The notes beneath the pieces were generated by a model, which was not told the DNA's origin, did no database searches, and saw only the letters and a list, made by a program, of their open reading frames with translations. Made by a program: the position numbers and the translations under genes. A DNA stretch of 64,000 nt from Ichthyophthirius multifiliis (taxonomy: Eukaryota > Ciliophora > Oligohymenophorea > Hymenostomatida): positions 87,722 to 151,721 of the forward strand of contig NW_004086344.1 of assembly GCF_000220395.1 (NCBI RefSeq), in the 5' to 3' direction. Below, piece by piece: positions 1-12,351 of the stretch (positions are counted from its first letter, which is position 1; each line of letters begins with the position of its first letter).

Positions 1-897
1 ATATAATATGTACCTTAAAAAATAAACTAAGAAGTAAAAAATTTAAAATATGTATTTTTATTATATTTTATATACTAAAAAAATAAGAATTTTTATAAAT
101 AATACTACGAATAATTTGAGAAAAAACGAGATTTATATTCGAAAAATTTTGTTTCTTATGATGAAGAAAAATGGAGAAAGGCAGATGCTGTATCTTAATA
201 ATAACCTTCTAGCTAAGTAAATTAGGAAAATACAGCCTAATAATAGTATGAAAGATAAATAGTAAATAAAATATAAACTACTTTATATCTATTATTAATT
301 TTTGTTTTTTTAATTAGAAATAAAGAAATTATAATGAGTATCTTAAATAATAAATAATTGATAATTAAATGAAAAAAAAACTAGATAAGTAAGACTAAAA
401 CTTTTAATAATAAGCTTAATAAGAAAACTATATTGCTTAAAATTATAGTTAAAATAATAAAAAATCATAAGACGATATTTTCGATATTATGGGAAATAAA
501 CGTTAATTTGTTAATGCTATCTAACCTACAATTTCTATTAATTCTTAAAATAAAAGAGAAGAATAATTAAAGTATAGATAACTATTAGATGCTTAGAAAG
601 AAAACAAAAGATAATAGTAAATTAATGAAGAAAATTAGGTATTATTTTTTATTTTATGATCTTAAAACATTTATATTTTTTTAAATTAAGAATAAAATTT
701 TCATGTAAAAAATTTATACCAATAATAATCAATTACATAATGTAATTTCTAATCCTATGAATAAAAACCAAAAAGCTTCTTAATATCAAAATTATGAACA
801 AAATAATGAAAATAATTATTATTAACCTAAAAATAATTAATAAAGAATTGAATATTCTTAAATTGCAAACTAAAATATACTAAACAAAAATTATTGA
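1..897 (+). CDS. Gln-rich coiled-coil protein, 3' part of gene
   Basis: Partial at the window edge. Code-6 exons are 88-261, 318-638 and 691-897. Both internal introns (262-317 and 639-690) are GT...AG, and the exons join in phase to give about 233 residues ending at TGA 895-897. The start of exon 88 follows an AG, so the 5' part lies in an intron and beyond the window. The protein is rich in Q, N, K and E, with charged helical stretches such as YDEEKWRKADA and KREEQLKYRQLLDAQKENK, and a low-complexity N/Q tail. This is the look of ciliate cytoskeletal or ciliary coiled-coil proteins, but I recognise no family. The reading frame is secure; the function is unknown. Confidence 0.75.
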
Positions 898-1200
898 GAA
901 AATGAAAATAAATTTTATATAATAATTATATTAAAAAATATTAATAATAATACAGAATTAATAAAAAAAATATATAAAATTAGATATAAGAAATAATTTA
1001 TAACTTCTTAAAAATAATTTTTAACAAAAAATATTCTGTCTATATATAAAAATAATAATTTTATTTATTTATTTTATAATAAAATATTTTAATTTTTTTT
1101 TTTTTTAAAAAAATAATAAATAAATATATTAAATTTGATATTAATTTCATTTTATATAAATTTTATATCAAATAATTCTTTTTTAAATTAAAATATAAAA

Positions 1201-1919
1201 ATGAAAAAAGATAATTCTGTTTTTCGTCCGTTTTTAATATAAAATAAAACTGGATAAAAAGTATAAAAAGAAGATAATATTAGTGATACATTTGATCCAA
1301 TAATAAAAAGGAAAGTAGATTTTAATCAATAAGCATTTGCATTTTTAATAGTATTTAAAATAAAATAATTAAAATAATAAATTAAAAATATTAGTTCGCT
1401 CTTCCTTATGAAAGTCTGAAAATTAGTTATTATATATACTATTATTATGATATTTGTATAAGTTATTCAATAATAATGGTTTATTATTTAAGTTCAAATA
1501 TAATCTGGTTAGTATTTAATATTTATAGTTTTGCATCAATAAAATCAAGAAGACCTCCAAAAACAAAAAAAGTTTTCATAATAGTAATAATTGGATTAGT
1601 TTTAAGGATTATAACATATATTTTATTATTTTACTTATTGAGCTATTAAAAAAACTACTATATAAATTAAAGTAATTAAGAAAATTGTTATTGTAAAACA
1701 ATCTATAAACACAATATGTTTTTACTTTAGGGAATTATTGAAACTTTGTTGCTTATATTGATAACTATTTTTATGAAGTAAATTTTTGAATATGTAAAAA
1801 GTATATTTCTAATTATTTTTTTAAATAGTTTATTTTATTTTATTTTTTATTATTAAGTTTGGCATAGTTAAACTAAATAAATGTGCTTTCTAATGTGTTT
1901 ATTGGGAGACGAAGAATGA
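1201..1919 (+). CDS. Four-helix membrane protein, unknown function
   Basis: Exons 1201-1350 and 1395-1919 join across a 44-base GT...AG intron in phase 0 and give 224 residues closed by TGA. The first 60 residues are hydrophilic (start MKKDNSVFRPF). Four hydrophobic segments follow, at roughly residues 65-92, 104-127, 152-172 and 180-200. A basic loop KSRRPPKTKK lies between the first two, and a short Cys-containing tail ends GDEE. The composition is quite unlike the surrounding A+T-rich DNA, so it is a real gene. I do not recognise the family; a small transporter-like or tetraspan protein is possible, but nothing diagnostic is visible. Confidence 0.75.
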
Positions 1920-3640
1920 ATAAAGAAATTCATATGTATATGCTTTTTTAAAAATAAACTTTTTGAATTATTAATGTATAATTAATATATATGTTTTTAT
2001 TAAGTATTAAGTTAATATAATATATAAATTTAAATTAATATTTTAAAAAATAGAGAAACTTTTTAATTTTATAATATATTATTCAAATTTAATAAACTTT
2101 ATAAAAATGATTTATTGCTAAATAAATACTTTTTATATTAAAACATTTATATATAAAATTAAAACTAAATTTATCAATTTTATTATTTATTTTTTAATTT
2201 ATATTATTTTAATTAAATATTTAATAATTAATTAAAGTATGTTTTTATTAAAAAATAATTATTTTCCTTGAAAAATATAAATAATTTATATTTTAAAAAT
2301 AACATATATAAGCGTCCAACATTACATAGTTAATATATAAAATCAATGTTTAAGAATATTATTTATCTATAGATTCTACAAATATTTATTTAATTATTTT
2401 TTAAATAATCATATTAAAATACAAACCAAAAAGTTTAATAATGCAAATAATTATTAATAGACTCTATTATTAAGAAATTATCTTTTTTTTTTTATTAAAG
2501 TTTATATGTATATCATATTTTATAATAAAAATATTTTTAGAGTCAAAAAGCATAAAATAAGGTATAATTGATTTTTGGATATGCATATTTTAATACAATA
2601 AACAATTTAAGTATTAAATTAAAAAAAGTTATAGTCGACCAATGTTTAATTAATCGAATTATTTGAGAATAATTAAGGGACATATTTTTATTTTTGTTTG
2701 ATTATAATTATAATTTTTTATATCTACTTAATATTTTATTAAAAATTTATAATATTAATAGACTTTTTAATAAAATAGAAGATATTATTAGTTTAAATAA
2801 AAAAGCTATTTATATTATTTAATTTATTTACTTTTTTATCATTATTTTATTATTTATTTTAATATTTTTCCTTCTTGCATTTTTTTTTTTTTTTAAATTT
2901 AATCTTTAAAAACCAAAAAAATACAAGTAAATATGCTTTTTTTATTGATTTAGTTATTTATAAAAATAAAATAAAAAAGCATAAAAACATCTAATATTAG
3001 TTTATCATGTTTATAGTTATTATATAAATTTTAAATATTATTTACTCAAAATCTAGGATTTTATAATGAAATATACTTAATTAAAATTTAATTATTTAAT
3101 ATTTTGATAGTTATTATTGTTCTAAAGTTACTATTATTACGGTTAGTTGCAAAAAATATTGATTCTTTCATTAAATGTTTTCATTTGAAAACGAAATAAA
3201 GAAAATAATATTAATAATTTTATTTTAAATATAAAAAAAACATAAAAAATATAGTATATTAATAAAATAATATCTAGATTATTATTATTGAGAAGAGAAT
3301 AATTATCGTAAAAAAAAAGCTAATTGATTTATTTAAGAAAATCTTTAATCATAGAAGCTAATAAAAAAGCATTAATATTTATTTATTTTTCTTTTTGGGG
3401 AAAAAAAAAAAAAGATAGAAAATATAGATAATTTAAATTATATATATTATTTAATTTTTTATATTTAAATTTAACAAAAACTAAATATGTTTTCATTTAC
3501 TATATTCTATAGATTAATTTAATTTTTTAATTTTAAAAATACAATATTTTCCTGACCAAAGTATAATAACTTTAACAATAACCGACAAAAGCTTAATAAT
3601 AATAATTTAAATATTAATATTTTATGCATCTAAAAATAAA
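1920..3640. other. A+T-rich stretch without a recognised gene
   Basis: About 1.7 kb with no stretch that reads as convincing protein in code 6. It holds several short copies of AAAAAGCAT or its reverse complement ATGCTTTTT (near 1940, 2546, 2932, 2975, 3364), described under findings. Confidence 0.5.
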
Positions 3641-4030
3641 CTATATAATAAATTAAGTGAGTAACTTATTACAGACAAAAAGTTAAATATAAAATATGCT
3701 TTTGCAACTCCATATGCTTAACTAGTAGTCTATAAAAAAATAAAGATATAAATAAAGAAAATAAATTATAAAAATAATTAACTAAAAACAAAGCTAAAAA
3801 AGGCGTTATTATATATACAAAAGGAAAGGGAAAAAAGAAGAAGAATACTTCCTATTTATTATATCCGTTTTTAAAAGCATAATAAAGATTACTAAAATAA
3901 AAAGTTTAAATTTGAATATCAATAATAATTAGCGAAGTTAATAAAAAAGTAAAAGCTCTTTAGGATATTTAGAACTACAATGAGATAAACAAACAAATCT
4001 TAAATATCCAGTAAAAATATTTAAACGAAA
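3640..4030 (+). other. Possible plus-strand coding trace, unresolved
   Basis: Purine-rich segment with no TGA in at least one frame for over 300 bases. One frame gives Lys/Arg/Gln-rich sequence (for example EKRRRILPIYYIRF), and another starts with ATG at 3699. No single frame is clearly favoured. In A-rich DNA read with one stop codon, open frames arise by chance, so this may be non-coding or the tail of an unseen gene. Confidence 0.2.
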
Positions 4031-5074
4031 AATTAATTAATTTATTTTGGATATTTTTTTTTCTGGTCCTTATTTTTCGAGGTTTTAATTATTTTCGTAA
4101 TCATCTTCATTTTCTTAATTTTTGTTATTTATATCTATATCTTGGTACATATTATCATAAATATAATTTTCTCTTTTTTTTGTTTTAATAAAATTAATAA
4201 TAAAACTATATTTTACATGTACTCTTCTACTGTTTATTAAATAGAAATATCAGGTTCTTTGCTTAATTTGTTTTCATAAATTTTCGTACAATCTCCTGAA
4301 CTAGATTTAGATTTATTATTTATAGAAAAATTTCTTAATTATTCTTATTCATTATTTATTTCTAATTAAGTCTATAAGGCTTATTGTATTTTTAAAGGAT
4401 TTTCGTTTTCACTAAATAAATATAAAGATAATTTAATATCTGTTTTTTTTTAATAGAGCTTAATTTCCTATATTTATTTTATTTTTTCTTTTAATTTTTC
4501 CTCTTCCCATGTACTTTCAAATAAGGTAATTTTCTATTCGAAATTTTTTAACTTTTCAATTTTTAAAGGAATTTCAATAATTAAAAAATAAACTTTTAAA
4601 CCAAATTTATAAAATAGTTTTTCGTTAATTTTATTTATATATTCTATCATCTATGTAAATCGTGCTATTAATTATTCAATAGGGCAATTAAAATCTAATT
4701 AATTTGTATATTTGTTTAATTTTGCTATAAACAATTCGAATTATTTCCCATTTTAACGATGATAATTATAATTATCGCAAAAAACATCGATATTACAATT
4801 GTCTTAAGTTTTTATTTAACTTCGGCTAATACAAGCGTAAAATAGACTTTACAAAAAATGATCTCTTATGTTAATGTAATATGGTTTTAAGTAATTTCCT
4901 TCTCCACCTTTTTTTAAATTAATATTTTAAATTGATGTTTTGTTTGTTTGTTTGTTTTTTTTTTTTTTTTACTAAAATGAATTATTGTTGGTAAAATTAT
5001 GTTAAAGTATTTTTAATTTATTTTTTGGTAATTAAATATATCTAAAAAACATAATGAATAATCATCACTTTTAC
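4031..5074 (-). CDS. Hypothetical protein, boundaries approximate
   Basis: Read on the minus strand with code 6, about 4220-4920 gives one continuous protein-like frame. It contains short stretches such as LKPYYINIRDHF, DNCNIDVFCDNYNYH and PIEQLIARFTQM, then a Lys/Glu/Gln-rich helical half. A GT...AG intron near 4173-4218 leads to a final acidic exon rich in N, D, E and Q (near 4031-4172). Neither the first exon nor the stop codon was fixed; an ATG around 5065 is possible. It lies tail-to-head behind the membrane protein gene at 5149-7700. I recognise no family. The coding signal is good; the ends are guesses. Confidence 0.5.
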
Positions 5075-5148
5075 TTATCTTCATTATTATATATTTTTAT
5101 TCTTATTCTGTTAATCCTATTATAAATCTCTATATTTTTTATTTTTTT

Positions 5149-6052
5149 TCAAATATAATAAAAATTATATACAGGAAATTGCTCATTATCAATGAACTTT
5201 TTAATTTTTTTATAGGTTTTTTTTTGTATAAGAAGTAAGAAAAACCAATATAAAGGATAATATATATATTAAAGAATTTTAATAATAATTATATCAAATT
5301 TTTTCCATTTTAAAATCTTGTTTACTTTCTATATGTTTATAAAAATAAAATGTATTATTTTATATATAAATATATAAATATATAAAAATATAATATAAAT
5401 ATATATATATATATTAATATATATATATATATTTATTTTTAATAAAAATGAGATGATTTATTTAGTCGATATTTTGTTTATAAGAAATTTTTTTACAAAT
5501 AAAATATTATAAAATATACTTAAGCAAAATCTTTAAATTCCTTATTATCAAAAATGAATTCTGTATTTTCAGGAATTTAAGTTTACATACACCAAAAACT
5601 ATTTACATTGTTGTTACCATAAATTTAAAATCTATATTTATGATAAAGAAGATCTTTGTATTAGAAATTAGAACTGTTTCTACATTCTTTAGAAAATTAT
5701 TAGTCATCAAAATCATATTTAACATATTGTATGGGAATACTATCAATTTTTTTAGGCTACATTCTTAAAAATCTTCTAGAAACATAACCTAAACAAATAA
5801 CAAAAAGATAAAAAATAATATATAATATCCCTTTGAAACTAATGATGTTTAGAACGTAATATTTAGCAGGATCACAATCAAAATCATTGCAAATTTAATA
5901 GCAACCCTAAAAACTTTCAAATATGTTTTATTTATGATTTAACTTAGCAGCTGATATAGGAAATATATTAGTTACATTTTTACAATTTCCTTATAAAAAA
6001 TTTTTATATTAACCTATATTACATTTCTATAAATATTAATAATATTAAAAAT

Positions 6053-6110
<58 letters not shown>

Positions 6111-7700
6111 ATTACCTAACAACCTCCTTTATTGTTTGCTTAATATCCTGATGGACATATTTGAGGTATAAAAATTCCATCATCAGCTGAAACTAGTTTT
6201 TTAATTTCCTCATCTTACATATACATGTTATTGAAATTTCTAATTCCTTTTTAATATATAATTTCTCCTACAAAATATTCTTATTATATTTCTTAATTAT
6301 CCCAACTTTAGCTTTACATATGAATCACGCCTCCTGAACCTTCTCCATTATTTCCATTTTCATCAGAATCTCCTCCTTATGTAGAAATTATTCCTTTTCC
6401 TTTAATAAAATTAGCTTTTAAAAAAATATATCCTCCAGAACCTCCACTTCCTTCTAGATTTTCATTTTAAAATTTTTATCCATTAGCCAATAAAGAACCA
6501 TCTAATTAAATTTCATCTATACCATTTAAAATTATGATTCCACCACCTGCTCCTAAATCTTCGAATTTCCTAAATTTTTCAACATAACCATTATATGCAC
6601 CTCCACTTCCCTAATTTATTATTTTATATAAATATTATTTAATGATAATAAAAAAAAACTTCATAATAAAACTCTTAATCTATAGGCATATTATCAAAAA
6701 TAAAATTTTAATTTTTATAATATGTCACACATTCTAAAACTTTATTTTTAAAATCATTTTTATCTTAAAATAATCCTTTAGGTATCCCTACACCTCCATA
6801 ACCTACATAACGAGCTCCATGTACCCCACAATCTTCTGGCGTATTTTAAAAAAAACCTTTTCCAATTCCATATTAAGCCGGACAACCTCTTCCGGAAGTT
6901 TAAACGATAGATTATTATTAAATAAGTATTTTTTATGAAAAAAATCCTACTTTAGAAGTAGTAATTATTGTTTCGGAAGAAATTGAGATTTATTTTAGTG
7001 AATATGAAAGGAATGTATATTCGTAATTTAGATAGTTTTCAAGAATTTCTAAAGGTTTTTTATTTTCTTATTTACAAATTTCTGAAAGAGAAAGAATTCG
7101 GGAATCATTTGTAATTATTTGTGGTGTTTTTTATTAAAAAAAAGAGTATTTTTTTTCCAAACAACGAACGAAATTAACATTTATTTCCGAATTTCGGATT
7201 TATATGTTTTCTTGTGCGTAAAAGGCTAAATAACCTGTTATTATTTGACTTTTGGAATTTATTTATATGCTTTTTTCTGTATTAAATATCATGTAACCTA
7301 AATAAGAATCTAAATGTTCAAGCTTGACCTATTTTATATTTATATTTTAGACTGCCTATATATATAGATATTATTAATTTTCATATTCTATATTTTTTAT
7401 GTTTTCTGAATTTTTAGTCCCGAATGTTATTTTATTTTCTATATTTATTTCGCCATATGATTAAATTTATAAGGAATAACAATCAAAAATCATATCAGAT
7501 AATTTTAAGTTAGTTACTAATAATATGTTTGTGGTTTATGAACATTAAATAGTACTGTTTATTATTGATAGTTGTTTACATTTTTCCGTGTTTTAAGTTT
7601 TTTGTAATTAAAGAAGGGTTATACTTTAATTCTCAATTTAACACTGTTAAAAAGTTTTGGGGATGATTAAAATAATATATAGAAAATTTAGAATTTGCAT
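5149..7700 (-). CDS. Gly-rich, Cys-containing single-span surface protein
   Basis: Starts at ATG 7698-7700 and ends at TGA 5149-5151; at least two introns lie in between (one contains the TA repeat at about 6055-6104). The N-terminal 250 residues are S/N/I-rich and probably fold as a beta structure. A glycine-rich region follows with short motifs such as GYGGVGIP, GAGGGIIIL, EGSGGSGGYIFL and GEGSGGVI, then a cysteine segment with CPSGYQANKGGC. The second half holds further Cys residues (CYQICNDFDCD), one strong membrane helix (GILYIIFYLFVICLGYV), and a cytoplasmic tail ending in FPVYNFYYI. This pattern is familiar from large ciliate membrane proteins that combine GSGG-type repeats with Cys-rich modules. 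The ligand is unknown. The topology (outside N-terminus, inside C-terminus) is inferred. Confidence 0.75.
6055..6104. repeat. (TA)n tract inside an intron
   Basis: About 25 uninterrupted TA units lying in an intron of the surface-protein gene. Similar TA tracts fill introns or intergenic DNA near 22031-22100, 23345-23392, 24800-24860, 29877-29922, 32536-32560, 34760-34812, 49840-49913 and 63964-64000. Confidence 0.9.
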
Positions 7701-8042
7701 TATTTAATTTGGGATATATTTTTGGTCTTTTTAGAAAATAAAAATATGATATTTTTTTTGTTTTGTTTATAATAAAATATGACTGTAGGATCTAATTTAA
7801 TAAAATATTTCTTAACAAAAATAAATTAAAATTATAATTAATACAATATATTTTAAAAGTTAAAAAAGAAAAAGTCTATACTATATATATATATATATAT
7901 ATAATATTTTAAAAAAAAAATATAAATATGTATATATAATAGTGTTATAAATGTATATTTTACATAATATTATTAAAAATATTTAACCACTTTATTAAAA
8001 TATTCTTAATATTTAAAGATGAACTTATAAAAATACTTCTAT

Positions 8043-8094
8043 TCTCATTTTATTAGCTTGCAATTATTTATGCATTTAACCAATAAAAATCATA
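8043..8094 (-). promoter_or_regulatory. SECIS element, form 2
   Basis: The minus-strand hairpin lies in the 3' UTR, about 115 bases past the in-frame TGA at 8206-8208. In order it has ATGA (8093-8090), an 11-bp helix UUUUAUUGGUU / AGCUAAUAAAA (two G-U pairs), an unpaired AAA, a TGCA/TGCA mini-stem closing an 8-base loop, and UGAG as the 3' half of the core. ATGA opposite NGAN, then AA after an 11-13 bp helix, is the SECIS signature; the extra mini-stem makes it form 2. It would recruit SBP2 and eEFSec so that the TGA is read as selenocysteine. Confidence 0.8.
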
Positions 8095-8199
8095 TATATA
8101 AAATTTTAAAGATTTTTAAAAAAAATTTTTTTTTTTTTTTTTTTCTTATTCTTTAAAAATTTATTTTGATAAAATATTTTTATAAGTTCTACATGCAGA

Positions 8200-8574
8200 T
8201 CAACCTCATCCACCACCACCACATCTAAATGTACTAGCTTCTGATTATCTTACTCTACCAAAAGGTCTTTTAGGTTTAAAATCATCACTTCCATCATTTT
8301 AATTGCTCATAGAATTTCCAGAACCATCAAATTCAGGTCTATTTGGCCTATTTGGTCTTTAATATAGTCTTTTTGGACACCAGTAGGTTATACTAAAATA
8401 CTTCTTCCATCTATTAGATAAATAATTTAATTCTTCTCGTGTATATGTATCTGATTATCTTCCGAAATCAAAGAAAATGGTTATTCCTAAGTATAAAGCA
8501 TCTATTATGCCAACTAGAAAATCTATTATAAATGCAAAAAATTTCAGAACGCCTGTTCTTTTTGGAGCAAGCAT
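8200..8574 (-). CDS. Selenoprotein K/S-like small membrane protein
   Basis: ATG 8572-8574 opens a single exon of 124 residues. It has one N-terminal membrane helix (about residues 9-36, rich in F, I and L), then a polar region rich in Arg, Pro, Gly, Asn and Asp (RPNRPNRPEFDG), and the tail FRCGGGG-TGA-G-TGA. Selenoproteins K and S are single-pass ER proteins with a Gly/Arg/Pro-rich tail and selenocysteine next to the C-terminus in a GG-U-G context. The tail here matches that: the TGA at 8206-8208 is Sec and the TGA at 8200-8202 is the stop. A good SECIS follows in the 3' UTR. Family role: ER-associated degradation and lipidation complexes. If the first TGA were a stop, the protein would end CGGGG and the SECIS would be unexplained. 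Confidence 0.8.
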
Positions 8575-9599
8575 TTCAATTGTTATTTTTTTTTAATTTC
8601 TGTATAAAATTATTTTTAATTAAATTTAGTATTATGAAATTTTTAATTAAGATATATATAAAAATATTTTTTACTTTTTTCTTTATTCTTTTTTTACATA
8701 TATTATAAAAAAATTATATATTTTTTTGTTTCTTATAAATTATATAATAATTTCTGAAAATATATAATAAGTATTAATTGCTCATATATTTTTTTTTATT
8801 TTTAATTGTTATTAAGTATTAATAAACGTAATTAAAAAAAAAGGAAAGGGGGCATTAATTCATTTTACTTTTGTTTTTTTTTTTATATTATAGAATTTAG
8901 AAACATAAAATAATAAAGAAATATTTAAAAAAACTAATATAAAAATATAATAAGAAAAATGGAAATTTTGATTTATTTTAAATAATGTAATTTTTAATAT
9001 ACAGATTTTTAGATAAAAGTATATTTTTATTCTCTAAAAAAATAAATAAACAATTTTAATTTTTTTTTTATTTTTTTTGTTTGGAAAAAATGGTTTATTT
9101 TTAATTCTCTTTGAGCTTCTTATTTCTTCTTAACTTTTTTTTAGATTTGGTTATAAATTTAAATCGTTTTTTTAATAAATAAAAAGACTATATATAAGAA
9201 AGCATAAATAAAAATATCTTTTAATTTTAAATTCATTATCAAATTAAAGAAATACTAGTAGAAATATTTCTAAATAAATAAATAAAATTATATATACCAT
9301 TATCTGAAACATTATCTATATATAGTTTATCAATAATTCTTAAATAATTGACCTGAAAAATGCCTTCAATAAATTATTTAAGGTATAGTATGTTATAAAT
9401 CTAATAATACAATCTTCTAGAGAATTTTATTATAGAAATGAATATTATATATATATTTATTTTTTATTTAAATGTTATTCTGTTATTTCTAATATATTGT
9501 TAAGATAGCATTTTATATTTTTTGTTATTTCTAAATATATAAAAAATTAGTTTTATATATTAATAAATTTATATTATTTGAAAAAAAATACATATTGAA
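8575..9599. other. A+T-rich stretch, nothing recognised
   Basis: No convincing code-6 reading frame in either strand. It should hold the promoter and 5' UTR of the selenoprotein gene, but no specific element could be picked out. Confidence 0.5.
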
Positions 9600-9880
9600 T
9601 CAATTTAGTTATAAAAGTATGTAAATGTCTAAAATATTATTTTATACATAATTTAACTTATCCTTCTCCATACTTTTCTATAGTTTCTTTTTTTATTCAG
9701 ACCTTGAAGTATACCATAGTGCCTTTGATTTAACCTCCAAATGCTTATAAATAAATAAATGATAGCTTTCGAATTCAAATTTTTATTTAAAGTAATGCAG
9801 TAAATACTATCTATATTAAAATCATACTCTTTTATTTTAAGGATTTTGCTGCATTCCTCGACTCTTCTAATTTAAAATAA
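9600..9880 (-). CDS. Coding exon fragment, unknown protein
   Basis: On the minus strand one frame reads about 75 residues of normal composition, including RQYLLHYFKQKFEFESYH and VKSKALWYTSRSEQKK, and closes with TGA at 9600-9602. A second frame over the same bases also reads fairly well upstream (FNIDSIYCITLNKN), so an intron or a frameshift may lie between 9780 and 9880. No start codon or upstream exon was found. It could be the 3' exon of a gene or a remnant. Confidence 0.35.
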
Positions 9881-10330
9881 ATAAATAAAAAATTATCATT
9901 ATTTTATTATTTCAAAAAGAGTAAAGATGATTAAACATATGTTAAAAATATTAATTAATTTTGAATTTTGTTATTATGAAAAAAAAAAAAAAATGATTAT
10001 TTTTTTATTAATATTTTATCTTCATTCATTACTTGAAAATAAAAATAAAAAAAAGTTTAATTATTTAAACAAATTTAATTTTTTTATAACAAAAACTTGA
10101 TAATATCTATTTATATATTCATGTGTTTTTTTTTTTTAATAGATATTCCTTTTTTTATAAAGTATTTTTTGAAAATTATATAAAAATATATAATATATTT
10201 AATATAAATAAAATAAGACAATATAATATATAACCTTTTTAAGACTAAATAAATTAATATAAAAATAATCAAAAAAAAAAAAGAAAATTATAATATACTT
10301 ATCATTTATATTTAAAATAAATAGAAAAAA

Positions 10331-10666
10331 ATAAAAAAATTCCAGATACAAACATTAATTAACATTTGTATAAAAGTTAGAATCTAGAAAATACTTAATT
10401 CCGGATTGTCAAATAAATTTGATATGTAAAATATAAAATAATATTTATCTGAAAAATCAAATCTATATCCAGTAATTTTACGTGGAGATATAAAAGGATA
10501 TTTTTCGATCTTTTAGAATTATTCAGGAAAATTAAAAAATTCCTAAAATAAATTACATATTTATATGAGATTATGTAGACAGATTATATAAAGAAACAAT
10601 AAAATATTTATTATACTTTAAATTAAAATACCTTTATTTTAAATTTTTATTAAGTGGAAATCATGA
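10331..10666 (+). CDS. Small open frame, unknown protein
   Basis: A code-6 frame on the plus strand reads about 110 residues to TGA 10664-10666. It includes GLSNKFDMQNIKQYLSEKS, PVILRGDIKGYFSIF and MRLCRQIIQRNNK. Residue composition is protein-like and better than in the other five frames. No clear initiator is seen; the first in-frame Met is internal, at about 10422, so an upstream exon may be missing. No family recognised. Confidence 0.35.
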
Positions 10667-10771
10667 ATCAAAATAAATATGAAATAGGTATTTTATGAGA
10701 AAGTATAAAAAATATATGAAATACAAAATCTTGGAACTTTTTTTTTAAAAGAATTTAATTATTTACAATTT

Positions 10772-10782
10772 GGGGGGGGGGG
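10772..10782. repeat. Poly-G tract (11 G)
   Basis: Eleven consecutive G followed by AGGCGC in a region that is otherwise nearly pure A+T. See findings. Confidence 0.95.
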
Positions 10783-11357
10783 AGGCGCTATTGTTGATAA
10801 AAAAATAATTTTTTCATATGGAAAAATTTCTTCTGATATTAAAGTTATTAAATAAATTAAAAATATTAAAAAAATATTAGAAATTCTTTTAAAATAACAT
10901 TTTACTAATTTATTATAGTCTGATCTAAAAAAAAATTGTTATCATAAATATTTTTATTTTTTTTATTTTAAATATAAAAAAAAGTTAAAATCTGGGCTTA
11001 GGATAGTACAGAAGAAGAAAAAAATTTTTAAGATTGAATTAAATAAAACTATAATAAATAAATAATTTTTATATAGTTTGTAAAGCTCAATTAATTGTAT
11101 ATAATAATCTTAATATTTGAAAATCTAGATTTTTTTTTAATTTATATTTATTAAAGATAAAATATTATAATATAATGAATAAATATAATTAATACAATCA
11201 AATAATAAGCTAAATGAATGAATGTAAAAAAATTAATTTATTTTTATGGAAGCAGAAAATTCCAAAAATATAAAAATATACAAAAAAAATATTTATCTAA
11301 TTAAAAAAAATTTTTTAAATATTTAAAAATAATTAAATATTTACTATTATTATTATA

Positions 11358-11394
<37 letters not shown>

Positions 11395-12351
11395 TTTTTT
11401 TTTTAATTTATTTTTTAATATTATTTTTTAAATTATAATATATATATATTTATATATATATTTTGTATAATTATAGGCTATTATTCATCTTATTTTATAT
11501 AATAATTTTATTTTAAATTAATTTCCGTTTTTTTTATAACTAGAATTTTTTAAAAATAGATTTTATATATATATTATTATAGTTAATAATATTCTTATTT
11601 TAAACAACAATAATTAAATATAAATACTCTTTTTTTTAAAATTTTTGAGTTATATATTTTTTTTGAATTTTATGAGTTTATACTATTTTTTTATTAATAT
11701 ATATATATATTTTATCAATAATTATTCTCTTAATGCATATATTTTAATTAAGTTGTTATGTCTATCATATTCTTTTTTTTTATTTATTTATTTTTATATT
11801 ATATTTTATTATACTTAAAAATATAAGTTTTAAAGAAAAATTAATAAATATATATAGAAGTTTGAAAAAACTATATTGTTATGAATTTGAAACAGCTTTG
11901 AATAATTTTTTTAAAAAAATTAATTATAATCCTTAAAAATATTTAAATTTATAAATTTATATGCAATTTAATTTTATTTTTTTCTATGTAAAATTTGTAA
12001 TTAAAAATATCTTTACTATTTTTTATTTGATTTTGTATTTATTTTATTTTAAAAAACTATTTCCATTTTTTTTTTTTTTTTGATAAAAAAAATAATGCTT
12101 TATAACTCAAAAAAAATAATTATTTATTTGCCTTTAAAAAAATAATTTCATTTTTTTTAAAAAAAAATAATTATTAAATTAAAAAAGAATTTTTAATATT
12201 AATCTATTTAAAAAAAAAAATATCCAATCAAATTAAAGATTATTTTAAATTAAGAATAAATATTTTAATAAAAAAAAAGAAAAATTAAAAATAAAGTTAA
12301 ATATAATAAATAATTATAATATTTTAAAAAATAAAAAAGAAAAAAAAAAAA
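10783..12351. other. A+T-rich intergenic stretch with a (TTA)n microsatellite
   Basis: No gene seen. A TTA/ATT triplet array lies at about 11341-11392, and long poly-T and TA runs fill much of the rest. The last few hundred bases must contain the promoter of the histone gene at 12352. Confidence 0.6.

Noticed and set aside
9660-9760. Possible second selenoprotein: a frame with an in-frame TGA (FKV-TGA-IKKETIEKYGEG)
   Set aside because: Another frame over the same bases runs cleanly to a TGA stop, no SECIS-like hairpin was seen nearby, and the local Sec context matches no known family.
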